From Flavobacterium psychrophilum (lineage in GTDB: Bacteria; Bacteroidota; Bacteroidia; Flavobacteriales; Flavobacteriaceae): 26,878 bases of DNA. The stretch spans positions 1 to 26,878 of the forward strand of contig CAMCTL010000030.1 of NCBI GenBank assembly GCA_945878515.1. The letters are read 5' to 3'. The notes below the pieces were generated by a model that was given only the letters and a program-made list of their open reading frames with translations, did no database searches and was not told the DNA's origin. Both the position numbers and the translations under genes were made by a program. Shown in pieces: positions 15,375-23,667 of this stretch; the first letter of the stretch is position 1, and every line of letters starts with the position of its first letter.

Positions 15375-17822
15375 TTATATATTCCCAACACGAATTACAT
15401 CGGCAAAAATTCCAGAGGCTGTCACCGCAGCACCAGCACCCGCACCTTTTATCAATAGAGGTTGGTCGATGTAGCGGTCGGTGTAAAATTGTACAATGTT
15501 GTCCTTTCCTTCCAAATTATAGAACGGACTTTCTTTCGGGATAAATTCCAATCCCACGCTGGCTTTTCCGTTTTCGAAAGTGGCTACGTATTTCAAACGA
15601 CAGTCTTTTGCTTTGGCTTCATCCAATAAATTCTCAAAATGAGCCGCATTATTTATCAATGACTTGAAGAAATCTTCGTTGTTGGTTGTGGCCAAACATT
15701 CTGCTGGCAAAAAGGATCTGTTGGCAATGTCTTCGATGTCGAACTGATAGCCACTTTCGCGAATCAGAATCAGAATTTTTCTGGCAACATCAACTCCGCT
15801 CAAGTCAATTTTTGGATCTGGTTCGGTGAATCCTTGCACTCCGGCTTCTTTTACCACATCGTGGAAGGAATTATTTTCGTCGAAATTGTTGAAGATAAAG
15901 TTCAAACTTCCCGACAAAACAGCTTGGATTTTGTTCACTTTATCACCAGAAGCGATTAAATGTTTCAAAGTATCAATAATGGGTAAACCCGCACCAACAT
16001 TGGTTTCAAATAAGAAAGGCGCATTGAATTGACGGGAAAGGTTTTTTAGTTTTTTGTAATTATCATAAGCTGATGAACAGGCAATTTTGTTGCAAGTAAC
16101 TACAGCAACGTTTTGTTTCAAGTATTGCTCATAAGTTTCAGAAACGGCTTGATTGGCCGTAATATCTACAAAAATACTGTTGCGTAAGTTGAGTGCTTTT
16201 ACTTTTGCAATAAAAGCTTCTTTGTCGGCAGTTGCTCCGTTTTCCAATAGTGATTGCCATTCTTTCAAAGGGATTCCGTCTTCGTCGAAATACATTTTTC
16301 TAGAATTGGAAACGGCTACAACTCTTAAGTTTATTTTCAGGTTTTCTTTTAGGAATTTCTTTTGTTGGCTGATTTGCTCGATGAATTTCTCACCCACGTT
16401 TCCAACGCCCATTACGAATAAGTTCAATTGTTTGGTATTTTCTTCGAAGAAGTTTTCGTGAAGTGTATTCAATGCTTTTTTCACGTCTCTTTCGTTGATG
16501 ACTGCCGAAATGTTTCTTTCAGAAGCACCTTGCGCAATAGCTCTAATGTTCACATTATTTTTACCCAAAGTACTGAACATTCGACCGCTCAACCCTTGAT
16601 GGTTTTTCATATTTTCGCCTACTAAAGCAATAATGCAAAGGTCTTTTTCGACGATGCACGGATCGATTTTGTTTTGTAAAATTTCATTAGAAAAAGCTTT
16701 ATTAATAGCACTTTCTGCTTTGTCCGCATCGGCATTTAAAATTCCAATGCAAATTGAATGTTCTGATGAGGCTTGGGTAATGAAAATGATATTGATGTTT
16801 TCGTGCGACAAGACTTCGAACAATCTTTTCGAAACTCCCGCAACTCCAACCATTCCCGAGCCTTCTAAAGTAATAAGAGTGATATTATCGATGTGGCTAA
16901 TTCCTTTTACCGGACTGGTATGCGAATTGTTTTGGTTTGAAATAAAAGTACCTTTGGCTTCGGGTTCGAAAGTATTTTTAATCCAAATTGGAATGTTCTT
17001 TTTGAAAACAGGTTGGATTGTTGGCGGATACAATACTTTGGCACCAAAATGCGACAACTCCATCGCTTCTTGATAGGAAATGGTAGCAATTGGTTGGGCT
17101 TGCTTTACGATTTTCGGATTGGCAGTAAACATTCCGTTTACATCTGTCCATATTTCTAACTCGGAAGCGTTAAGAGCACCCGCCAAAATTGCCGCAGTAT
17201 AATCAGAACCGCCACGACCCAACGTTGTTCCAATTCCTTCTTCGGTCGAAGCAATAAAACCAGGCATTACTAAGATTTGATACTGATTCGACGCAAAATA
17301 ATCTGTGATTAATTCATCGGTAATTTCAAAATTCACGCTAGCTTTACCAAAATTATTATTGGTTTTAATCAATTCGCGGCTGTCTTTGTAACCCGAATTT
17401 TTGTGTTTTTGTTTGAAGGCTTCGGCAATTATATAAGAAGATAATAATTCGCCAAAACTTAAAATCGTATCGGAAGTTCTTGGTGATAATTCGCCCAAAA
17501 GGAAACAACCGTCCAATAATGTTTCAAGGTGATTGATAATTCGTTTAACGTGACTTAGAACAGCACTTTGTTCGCTAACTGGGATTAATTCTTTGATGGC
17601 GTCAAGGTGTTTTTTCTCGATTTCGGCTACAATTTCTTTGTAACTTTCGTCGTTTGAAGCTGCTTTTTGAGAAGCTAGAACTAATAAATCTGTAACTTTG
17701 GTAAAGGCAGAAACAACTACAATAAGTTTTTCCTCTTCTGCTTTTTTGATAACTATATCTAAAACTAATTTTATGTTTTGTGCATTGGCCACTGAAGTTC
17801 CGCCAAATTTTAATATTCTCAT
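15375..17822 (-). CDS. thrA: Bifunctional aspartate kinase / homoserine dehydrogenase
   Basis: Catalyses the first and third steps of the aspartate pathway: aspartate to aspartyl phosphate, and aspartate semialdehyde to homoserine. 815 residues, close to the E. coli ThrA length (820). The N-terminal kinase starts MRILKFGGTSV and has TTLGRGGSDYTA in the middle. A tandem ACT region (about 310-460) would bind threonine for feedback control. Homoserine dehydrogenase begins near 465 with the dinucleotide motif GVGNVGEKF (around 472-480); VTCNKIA, ETNVGAGLP and GFTEPDPKIDLSGVDVARK follow in the catalytic part. It is the first large gene after a threonine-rich leader peptide 103 bp upstream, so attenuation by threonine supply is expected. 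Confidence 0.97.
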   Translation of the reverse strand: MRILKFGGTSVANAQNIKLVLDIVIKKAEEEKLIVVVSAFTKVTDLLVLASQKAASNDESYKEIVAEIEKKHLDAIKELIPVSEQSAVLSHVKRIINHLETLLDGCFLLGELSPRTSDTILSFGELLSSYIIAEAFKQKHKNSGYKDSRELIKTNNNFGKASVNFEITDELITDYFASNQYQILVMPGFIASTEEGIGTTLGRGGSDYTAAILAGALNASELEIWTDVNGMFTANPKIVKQAQPIATISYQEAMELSHFGAKVLYPPTIQPVFKKNIPIWIKNTFEPEAKGTFISNQNNSHTSPVKGISHIDNITLITLEGSGMVGVAGVSKRLFEVLSHENINIIFITQASSEHSICIGILNADADKAESAINKAFSNEILQNKIDPCIVEKDLCIIALVGENMKNHQGLSGRMFSTLGKNNVNIRAIAQGASERNISAVINERDVKKALNTLHENFFEENTKQLNLFVMGVGNVGEKFIEQISQQKKFLKENLKINLRVVAVSNSRKMYFDEDGIPLKEWQSLLENGATADKEAFIAKVKALNLRNSIFVDITANQAVSETYEQYLKQNVAVVTCNKIACSSAYDNYKKLKNLSRQFNAPFLFETNVGAGLPIIDTLKHLIASGDKVNKIQAVLSGSLNFIFNNFDENNSFHDVVKEAGVQGFTEPDPKIDLSGVDVARKILILIRESGYQFDIEDIANRSFLPAECLATTNNEDFFKSLINNAAHFENLLDEAKAKDCRLKYVATFENGKASVGLEFIPKESPFYNLEGKDNIVQFYTDRYIDQPLLIKGAGAGAAVTASGIFADVIRVGNI

Positions 17823-17856
17823 TTTTTTTGATTTAATTTAAAATGCAAATGATTTC

Positions 17857-17935
17857 TATACCCCTATGACCTTTCTTCCTTTAGAAAAAAGCACGAAAAT
17901 TGGATTATATTTAAAATGTATACCCCTAAAGGGTA
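17857..17935 (-). promoter_or_regulatory. Candidate thr attenuator with competing pairings
   Basis: At the end of the leader ORF, TACCCT (17935-17930) can pair with GGGGTA (17926-17921), forming a 6-bp hairpin around the stop codon. The 10-bp word TAGGGGTATA occurs at 17928-17919 and again at 17866-17857, so TACCCT could pair with either copy. Between them, CTTTTTTC (17891-17884) can pair with the purine tract GAAGAAAG (17878-17871). No classic GC-rich terminator with a T-run was found, so the mechanism is open. Confidence 0.45.
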
Positions 17936-18021
17936 GTTGTTGTAGTGGCAAAAGTAACAGCGGCGTAAACTCTAGATTGAGTTATTATAGAAGAATGATA
18001 TGTTTTGCTGATGTTTTTCAT
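17926..18021 (-). CDS. thrL: Threonine operon leader peptide
   Basis: A 31-codon ORF on the minus strand starting MKNISKTYHSSIITQ and ending FATTTTTL. It holds eight Thr codons, five in a row just before the last codon, plus three Ile codons. Thr and Ile are the end products of the pathway controlled by thrABC, the classic composition of an attenuation leader peptide. A TTG-N18-TACTTTTG promoter stands 8 bp upstream of its ATG, so the transcript starts almost at the ORF. The stop is 103 bp before thrA. Slow translation at the Thr run would change folding of the downstream RNA (established logic of attenuation; not shown for this sequence). The name thrL is by analogy, not by homology to the E. 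coli peptide. Confidence 0.8.
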   Translation of the reverse strand: MKNISKTYHSSIITQSRVYAAVTFATTTTTL

Positions 18022-18029
18022 TGATTTTC

Positions 18030-18058
18030 CAAAAGTACAGTTTTTTATAAAACAACAA
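18030..18058 (-). promoter_or_regulatory. Promoter of the threonine operon (TTG-N18-TACTTTTG)
   Basis: On the minus strand TTG (18058-18056), an 18-bp spacer and TACTTTTG (18037-18030) match the Bacteroidota -33/-7 promoter. The box ends 8 bp upstream of the leader-peptide ATG. Confidence 0.65.
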
Positions 18059-18268
18059 AATCTTTTCTTTAATTTTTGAATTTTTTTTTGTCAATATTTC
18101 CATACCAACTTTGAAACATGCAATCTTAAATCGAAATTTTTTTAAAGCTCTCTAAAATTTTAAGTCATTAAAATTGTAAAACAACGTTTTTTAAGGTAAA
18201 GAACCAACTCTTTTGGGTTTTGATAAGAATTATTAATATTAACTTAACACCACCCTAAAATAAAGAAT
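18059..18268. other. Divergent intergenic region, nothing recognised
   Basis: AT-rich spacer between the threonine promoter (left) and the phosphate-uptake promoter (right). No coding ORF, RNA gene or strong inverted repeat was seen. Confidence 0.6.
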
Positions 18269-18276
18269 TAAATTTG
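18269..18276 (+). promoter_or_regulatory. -7 promoter box (TAAATTTG) of the phosphate uptake genes
   Basis: Exact TAnnTTTG match ending 16 bp before the DUF47 gene start; no TTG at the -33 position. Confidence 0.45.
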
Positions 18277-18292
18277 CAGTAAAATCAAAAAA

Positions 18293-18937
18293 ATGTCAAT
18301 AAATAGTATTTTTCAATTTTTAGTTCCAAAGGACAAAAAATTCTTTCCACTTTTCGAGCAAGCTTCTTCAAATTTAGTGCAATTAGCTTCTATTTTGCAT
18401 GAGGCAGTTAACCTTCCTTTAAAAGAACGAGATGAACTTTTTCTAAAAATAAGTGAATTAGAGCAAAAAGGTGAAGATATTACTCGTTTAACCAATCTTG
18501 AATTAAGCAGAAATTTTATCACTCCTTTTGATAGAGAGGATATTCACTCTTTAATCATTTCAATAGATAATGTAGCCGATAATCTTCAGGGTGCCGCTGG
18601 TAGAATGCGTTTGTATCAAGTAGAAAAGATTACAAAATCGATAAGAAAATTGACAGAAATTAATCTTGAGGCCTGCCAAAACATTGATGTTGCTGTCAAA
18701 GAACTGAGAAGTTTAAAAAGAATGAAAAACATTACAGATTCTTGTGCTGTTATCAATAAACTCGAGTCTAAGTCAGACGATGTATATAACAAAGCCGTTG
18801 CAGATCTTTTTGAAAATGAAACTGATGCAAAAAATATCATCAAGTACAAAGAAGTTTTGTCTGCATTAGAAACTGCCACCGACAAATGTAAAGGGGTAGC
18901 CAATGTTTTAGAATCTATTTCGGTAAAACACTCCTAA
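18293..18937 (+). CDS. DUF47 / PhoU-like phosphate transport accessory protein
   Basis: 214 residues, all helical with no membrane segment. PhoU-type acidic metal-binding signatures recur: ELEQKGEDITRL (near 56-67), DREDIHSLIISIDNVAD (near 80-96), NKLESKSDDVYNKA and LETATDKCKGVANVLE near the end. DUF47 proteins are paired with PiT phosphate transporters in many bacteria and are believed to regulate them. Here the transporter gene starts 35 bp downstream on the same strand, so the pair is very likely an operon. A TAAATTTG box lies 16 bp upstream. Confidence 0.92.
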   Translation: MSINSIFQFLVPKDKKFFPLFEQASSNLVQLASILHEAVNLPLKERDELFLKISELEQKGEDITRLTNLELSRNFITPFDREDIHSLIISIDNVADNLQGAAGRMRLYQVEKITKSIRKLTEINLEACQNIDVAVKELRSLKRMKNITDSCAVINKLESKSDDVYNKAVADLFENETDAKNIIKYKEVLSALETATDKCKGVANVLESISVKHS

Positions 18938-18972
18938 AATTTCAGAAATTTTTCAATCCTTCAATTAAAATT

Positions 18973-20313
18973 ATGGAATTTACCTTACTTATAGTTATTA
19001 TAGTATTGGCTTTAATTTTTGATTATATCAATGGTTTTCACGATGCTGCCAATGCAATTGCAACGGTAGTCGCCACAAAAGTACTTTCTCCTTTTCAAGC
19101 TGTGCTTTGGGCTGCTTTTTTTAACTTCCTAGCCTATTGGGTTTTTGGTTTTGGTGTGGCAGACACAGTGGCTAAAACGGCTCAAACTATGGAAATCAAT
19201 TTAATTGTAATTCTGGCGGGTGTAATTGCAGCAATAGGTTGGAATTTATTGACTTGGTGGTTGGGAATCCCGTCAAGTTCTTCGCACACCTTAATTGGTG
19301 GTTTTGCTGGAGCCGCTCTTGCACATGCCATAGCTGTGCACGGTTTTTCTAGTTATGCATTGGAGGATGGAACGACTTCGCATTGGTACAATATTGTTAA
19401 TTGGTACAAATCGGCTAAAGATGGTGGCCTACCATCTGGAGTAGTAATAGTTATTGTTTTTATTGTATTTGCACCACTTCTTGGCGCAATAGCTTCTTAT
19501 TTAATATCTATTTGGTTGTTAAATACTTCTAAGAAAAGTTTTCTTCCAAAGCTTTTTACTTTAGCTGTAATAGTCTCTACTATTTTGTTTGTTTATTACC
19601 AGATGGTTCCCTACGAAGAGATTAAAAAACCACGTTTTGTTTCGCATTTTTGGAGTGTAGTATTAGAATCGCACAATATCAAATGGTTTTTGGTAGCTTT
19701 TATCATATTGGCAATTTCATTATTTGCCTTAATATTTAGCAGTTTAAATCTTCAGCAAGCAGACGCTGCTTTAAAAAAAATGCAATTATTGTCTTCGGCA
19801 GCTTTTAGTTTGGGACATGGAGGCAACGATTCTCAAAAAGTAATGGGTATTATTGCAGCGGCTGTTGCTGTATATATTCAAACTAGTGGAGTTTCGCAAG
19901 AAAGTATGCCAAATTGGTTGGATGTTGTACTTCCAAAAGATGACGGAACCTTTAAAATGCCAGAGTGGATACCCTTAGCTTGTTATTCTGCTATAGCAGC
20001 AGGAACTTTGAGTGGTGGTTGGAAAATTGTAAAAACAATGGGTTCTAAAATTACTAAAGTAACATCCTTTGAAGGTGTTGCTGCTGAAACTGCTGGAGCT
20101 TTGACACTATATTTTACCGAACATTTAAAAATTCCTGTAAGCACCACGCATACAATCACAGGTTCAATTATTGGAGTGGGTTTGACCAAACGTGTTTCGG
20201 CAGTACGCTGGGGAGTTACAGTTAGTTTGATTTGGGCTTGGGTGCTGACTATTCCTGTTTCGGGATTGTTAGCTGCTTTAATTTATTACATACTGAGTAT
20301 ATTTTTGAATTAG
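18973..20313 (+). CDS. PiT-family inorganic phosphate transporter
   Basis: 446 residues, an integral membrane protein of about ten hydrophobic helices. It carries both copies of the duplicated PiT signature: GFHDAANAIATVV (around 20-32) in the first half and, in the second half, GGNDSQKVMGII and STTHTITGSIIGVG. These correspond to the substrate and cation-binding sites of low-affinity phosphate symporters (H+ or Na+ coupled, metal-phosphate in PitA). The loop between the halves holds charged segments (KSAKDGG, NTSKKSFLPK). It is preceded by its DUF47 partner, 35 bp away. No convincing terminator was found after the stop, only a 7-bp-arm hairpin (20342-20368). Confidence 0.95.
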   Translation: MEFTLLIVIIVLALIFDYINGFHDAANAIATVVATKVLSPFQAVLWAAFFNFLAYWVFGFGVADTVAKTAQTMEINLIVILAGVIAAIGWNLLTWWLGIPSSSSHTLIGGFAGAALAHAIAVHGFSSYALEDGTTSHWYNIVNWYKSAKDGGLPSGVVIVIVFIVFAPLLGAIASYLISIWLLNTSKKSFLPKLFTLAVIVSTILFVYYQMVPYEEIKKPRFVSHFWSVVLESHNIKWFLVAFIILAISLFALIFSSLNLQQADAALKKMQLLSSAAFSLGHGGNDSQKVMGIIAAAVAVYIQTSGVSQESMPNWLDVVLPKDDGTFKMPEWIPLACYSAIAAGTLSGGWKIVKTMGSKITKVTSFEGVAAETAGALTLYFTEHLKIPVSTTHTITGSIIGVGLTKRVSAVRWGVTVSLIWAWVLTIPVSGLLAALIYYILSIFLN

Positions 20314-20472
20314 ATTTTAATTTCTTATCCTATAAATTGTATAATAGTTAACTGTTTGTTTACTATTACCATATTTGTATATTTTTCTACAATAATTTAT
20401 TTTTTTGTGGTTTAAATGGATTTTAGGTTGGAGATTTTTTTTCATCACCTAGCACAGTTTCTTAGTTACAAT

Positions 20473-20480
20473 TAGTTTTG
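20473..20480 (+). promoter_or_regulatory. -7 promoter box (TAGTTTTG)
   Basis: Exact TAnnTTTG match ending 31 bp before the 145-residue hypothetical gene, suggesting that gene has its own transcript. No -33 TTG at standard spacing. Confidence 0.45.
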
Positions 20481-20511
20481 TAGCATCCCTCTTAGCAATA
20501 AAGATTTATAT

Positions 20512-20949
20512 ATGATAATAAAATTAAAAGAAGGAATCGATAAACTCCTTTTTGGGATGCAACAAAACGATGTTATCGCCTTGTACGGCAAACCCAGCCG
20601 ACAGTATAGAGACGAAGACGATAATTTGATTTTTGCATACAATTCCCATAAAATGAGATTGACTTTCTACAAAGACGAAGGGTTGAAACTGGGATATATT
20701 GTGGCTTCAAGCCCCGACTTAGATTTGTTTGGTAATAAAATTATTGGAAAAAAAATAAATGATGCTAAAAATGAATTGGCCAACAAGGGAATCGTTAAAT
20801 TTACGCAGGAAGATTTTGATACTTTTGAAAACTATTTTAATGAAGATAATTGGTTTATACTTCAAGCTGAATTTAGTGAAGTGGTCAAATTTGAAATTGG
20901 TGCTATTATCAATGATAAGGACGAATTTGATTGGAAGTTTAAAAATTAG
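20512..20949 (+). CDS. Hypothetical protein, 145 residues
   Basis: Not recognised. The protein is acidic, soluble, without signal peptide or membrane helix. Residues 10-30 read KLLFGMQQNDVIALYGKPSR, a pattern (FGM-x-x-x-x-V-x-x-x-x-G-x-P) common to BamE/SmpA-like folds and to several small hypothetical proteins; a related LFGNKIIGKKINDAKNELANKGI unit follows at about 74-96, so the protein may be two halves of a similar fold. The C-terminus (FSEVVKFEIGAIINDKDEFDW) is the kind of ending seen in some immunity proteins, but no toxin gene lies nearby. It stands alone with its own -7 box, in a clear gap after the phosphate transporter and before a terminator. Real coding is likely given codon use and length. 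Confidence 0.75.
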   Translation: MIIKLKEGIDKLLFGMQQNDVIALYGKPSRQYRDEDDNLIFAYNSHKMRLTFYKDEGLKLGYIVASSPDLDLFGNKIIGKKINDAKNELANKGIVKFTQEDFDTFENYFNEDNWFILQAEFSEVVKFEIGAIINDKDEFDWKFKN

Positions 20950-21054
20950 TGTTCAAAAAGCATAGTTCAGTTTATAACAATTAAATAGTTATTATTCTTG
21001 ATAAATAGGCATTACTATTTTCTATATTCTGACAGAAATAATGTTTGTATTAAA

Positions 21055-21087
21055 AAACCCGGTAAGTTGGAACAACTTATCGGGTTT
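21055..21087 (-). terminator. Strong hairpin terminator of the PPIase operon (may act both ways)
   Basis: Arms 21055-21069 and 21073-21087 pair over 15 bp with one G-T, loop of 3. On the minus strand GGG followed by TTTTTT closes it, a good Rho-independent terminator 60 bp after the last PPIase stop. On the plus strand the T-run is shorter (TTTAGTTT), so it may partly stop the upstream hypothetical gene too. Confidence 0.8.
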
Positions 21088-21146
21088 AGTTTATGTAAAT
21101 AGTTTTACTTCTTTATCTTTTTTACAAACAGAAATTTATTTCATTC

Positions 21147-22364
21147 CTATTTCTTTTCAATCAGTTCAATCTCGAAGATTAGGTTTGCGTTTGGCGGAAT
21201 AACGCCTCCAGCACCATTTGCACCATAAGCCAAGTTTGATGGCAAGTAAACTATTGCTTTTTCTCCAAGCGAGATCAGACTCAATCCTTCAATGAAACCA
21301 GGAATCATGCCATCTTTTTTTCCAGCTTCGAATGGAAATCCTTTGTATCCTCCTTGAGTATCTCTATTGGCATCATATTTTCCGTAGACTTTGCAAACAT
21401 CTGCATAACTGCTATCAAAGAGATTTCCATCTTCAAAATAACCAGCATAATTAAAATAAACGGTTGTTCCATCTACAGGCTTTACACCAGTTCCCTTTTG
21501 AATTATTTTGTAAATTAATCCGCTTGTTGTCGTAATACCAGTAGCTTTTAAATCGGCTATTTCAGTAGCTTTTGCATTAATTACACTTGCATATTTTTCT
21601 TTATAAACTCTTTCAGCTTCGGCCTGAATTTCGGCTTGCTTTCTTTGATTTTCCGCATCTATTACCGCTTGTTTTTTATCATCTTCGGCTTTATTATTGT
21701 AATAATCTGCAAACACTTTTGGAGCATCAAAAGCTTTAGCAGCAGCTCCTTTTCTAGTGATGGTCATTTTAAGAATTACATCGTCTTGCACAATTTTGTT
21801 TACAACGTCCATTCCTTGTGTTACATGTCCAAAAACAGTGTGTTTTCCATCTAACCACGAGGTTTCTTTGTGGGTGATAAAGAATTGACTTCCGTTAGTA
21901 GCTGGTCCAGAATTGGCCATAGAAAGTATTCCTCCTTTGTTGTGTTTCAAATCGGTAAACTCATCTTTGAAAGCATAGCCACAACCACCAGAACCATTTC
22001 CAGAAGGATCGCCACCTTGAATCATAAAATCGGCAATTACACGGTGAAACTTCAATCCGTCATAAAATGGTTTTCCTTTAAATTTTGTATCAGTTACAAA
22101 AGTGTTTTTTCCTTCAGCAAGTGAGATGAAATTGGCAACTGTAATAGGTGTTTTTTTATACTCTAATTGGACTACAATAGTACCTTTATTGGTAGCAATA
22201 TTTGCAAAAATTCCTTCGACCACTGCCGCGGGTTTTGGATTTGCTTTCGGTGTTGTTTTAATTGTTGCTGCTGGCTTGTTGGCCGTTGCAATTGGTTTTT
22301 TTACTGTTTGCGCCTGTAGGTTCAACATTCCTAAGAACAATAATACTAATAAGTTAGCTTTCAT
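21147..22364 (-). CDS. Exported cyclophilin-FKBP fusion peptidyl-prolyl isomerase
   Basis: 405 residues. A signal peptide ([19 protein letters not shown], cut after about 19) directs it to the periplasm. A Pro/Ala/Lys linker (20-50) precedes a cyclophilin domain (about 50-210) with catalytic Arg R108 in [15 protein letters not shown] and [17 protein letters not shown] charged helical linker (about 225-275) leads to an FKBP domain (about 285-405) with [32 protein letters not shown] and [24 protein letters not shown]. Both domains isomerise X-Pro bonds, so this is a two-headed folding catalyst. It is the last gene of a same-strand run, 91 bp after a paralogous fusion gene. Confidence 0.93.
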   Translation of the reverse strand: MKANLLVLLFLGMLNLQAQTVKKPIATANKPAATIKTTPKANPKPAAVVEGIFANIATNKGTIVVQLEYKKTPITVANFISLAEGKNTFVTDTKFKGKPFYDGLKFHRVIADFMIQGGDPSGNGSGGCGYAFKDEFTDLKHNKGGILSMANSGPATNGSQFFITHKETSWLDGKHTVFGHVTQGMDVVNKIVQDDVILKMTITRKGAAAKAFDAPKVFADYYNNKAEDDKKQAVIDAENQRKQAEIQAEAERVYKEKYASVINAKATEIADLKATGITTTSGLIYKIIQKGTGVKPVDGTTVYFNYAGYFEDGNLFDSSYADVCKVYGKYDANRDTQGGYKGFPFEAGKKDGMIPGFIEGLSLISLGEKAIVYLPSNLAYGANGAGGVIPPNANLIFEIELIEKK

Positions 22365-22455
22365 TTTGATTAATTTAAATATTTATAATTCTAAAACAGT
22401 TATTATTATGTAACTCTTATTTTGCACTTTTTACTTCAAAATTTGTGCCTCTAAT

Positions 22456-23574
22456 CTATTGTGGCATTTTTTCTAATAATTCAATTTCGAAAATAATATT
22501 TGCATTTGGTGGAATAATTCCGCCTGCTCCAGCTTCTCCGTAACCCAATTTTGATGGGATAAAAATGGTAGCTTTTTCTCCAAAAGACAATTGCTCAATT
22601 CCCTCGATAAAACCAGGAATCAAACCGTCTTTTTTTCCAGCTTGAAAAGGAATGGGTTGGTATCCATTTTGAGCTGCTCGGTTCTGATCATACTTACCAA
22701 AAGTTTTGCAAATGGGCTCAATACTTGAATCAAAAAGACTTCCGTTTTCAAGATATCCAGCATAATGTATGAAAACATTAGTTCCAGCCGATGGTTTTTT
22801 GCCTCCTGATTTTTTGGTAATACAGTATTTTAGTCCAGTTGGTGTTGTGGTAGCTTTGGCTTTCAAAGTTGCAAATTCTGCTATTTTCTGATCAAAAACG
22901 GCTTGGTATTGCGCATTTGCAGCAGCTTCCAGAGCCAATTTATTCTTTTGATTTTCAGATTCTACCGTATAATAATCACGGAATGTTTTTGCAGCATCAA
23001 ACTTTTTTGCAGCTTCTCCATTGCGTATAATAGTTACCTTTTCCATATAATCACCTTGCTCAATTTTATTGACCACATCCATTCCTTTATCGACTACATG
23101 TCCGAAAATAGTATGTTTGCCTTCTAGCCAAGGCGTTTCAACGTGTGTGATAAAAAATTGACTGCTGTTGGTCGCTGGTCCACTATTGGCCATAGCCAAA
23201 ACACCACCTTTATCAAACTTCATTGCTGTAATTTCGTCCTTGAATTTGTAACCTGTGTCTCCCGATCCAGTTCCTAAAGGATCTCCCGTTTGAATCATAA
23301 ATTCCGAAATTACTCTGTGAAATTTCAATCCATCATAGAAAGGTTTGTTTTTAAGATTTTCGTTGATAATGAATTCATTTTTTCCCTCGGCCAAAGTAAC
23401 AAAATTGGCTACAGTAATTGGTGTGTTTTCATAATCCAATTGTACAATGATGGTTCCTTTGTTGGTTTCGATTTTGGCATACAAACCGTCGGGAAGGTTG
23501 TTTTTTTCCTCTTTGCAAGCATAAAAAACAGCAAAAAGCAGCATTGCGAATGTTGATAGAATGTTTTTTTTCAT
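22456..23574 (-). CDS. Lipoprotein cyclophilin-FKBP fusion peptidyl-prolyl isomerase
   Basis: 372 residues with the same two-domain layout as the next gene downstream. The signal (MKKNILSTFAMLLFAVFYAC) ends in a cysteine at 20 that fits lipid attachment, so this copy is likely membrane anchored. The cyclophilin domain (about 30-190) has R87 in FHRVISEFMIQTGDP and [16 protein letters not shown]; the FKBP domain (about 245-370) has YAGYLENGSLFDSS, FQAGKKDGLIPGFIEGI and GYGEAGAGGIIPPNANIIFEIELLEK. It lacks the Pro-rich linker of its paralogue. It follows gldI by 93 bp, probably in one operon. The two fusions look like a tandem duplication that specialised into lipoprotein and soluble forms (inference). 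Confidence 0.93.
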   Translation of the reverse strand: MKKNILSTFAMLLFAVFYACKEEKNNLPDGLYAKIETNKGTIIVQLDYENTPITVANFVTLAEGKNEFIINENLKNKPFYDGLKFHRVISEFMIQTGDPLGTGSGDTGYKFKDEITAMKFDKGGVLAMANSGPATNSSQFFITHVETPWLEGKHTIFGHVVDKGMDVVNKIEQGDYMEKVTIIRNGEAAKKFDAAKTFRDYYTVESENQKNKLALEAAANAQYQAVFDQKIAEFATLKAKATTTPTGLKYCITKKSGGKKPSAGTNVFIHYAGYLENGSLFDSSIEPICKTFGKYDQNRAAQNGYQPIPFQAGKKDGLIPGFIEGIEQLSFGEKATIFIPSKLGYGEAGAGGIIPPNANIIFEIELLEKMPQ

Positions 23575-23667
23575 TGGTTAATAATATTTGTTTTTTAATC
23601 GAAGTTGGAACGCCATGGATATTTCACTATGCATAAATAATAATTATCGGTGGTGTTTCATCTGAAA

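Noticed and set aside
16153..17073. Long plus-strand ORFs opposite thrA
   Set aside because: Antisense shadows of a strongly recognised gene; they have no known domain or start context.
18100..18180. Possible regulatory stem ATTTT...AAAAT in the thr/phosphate intergenic region
   Set aside because: Five-base AT arms are expected by chance in so AT-rich a region.
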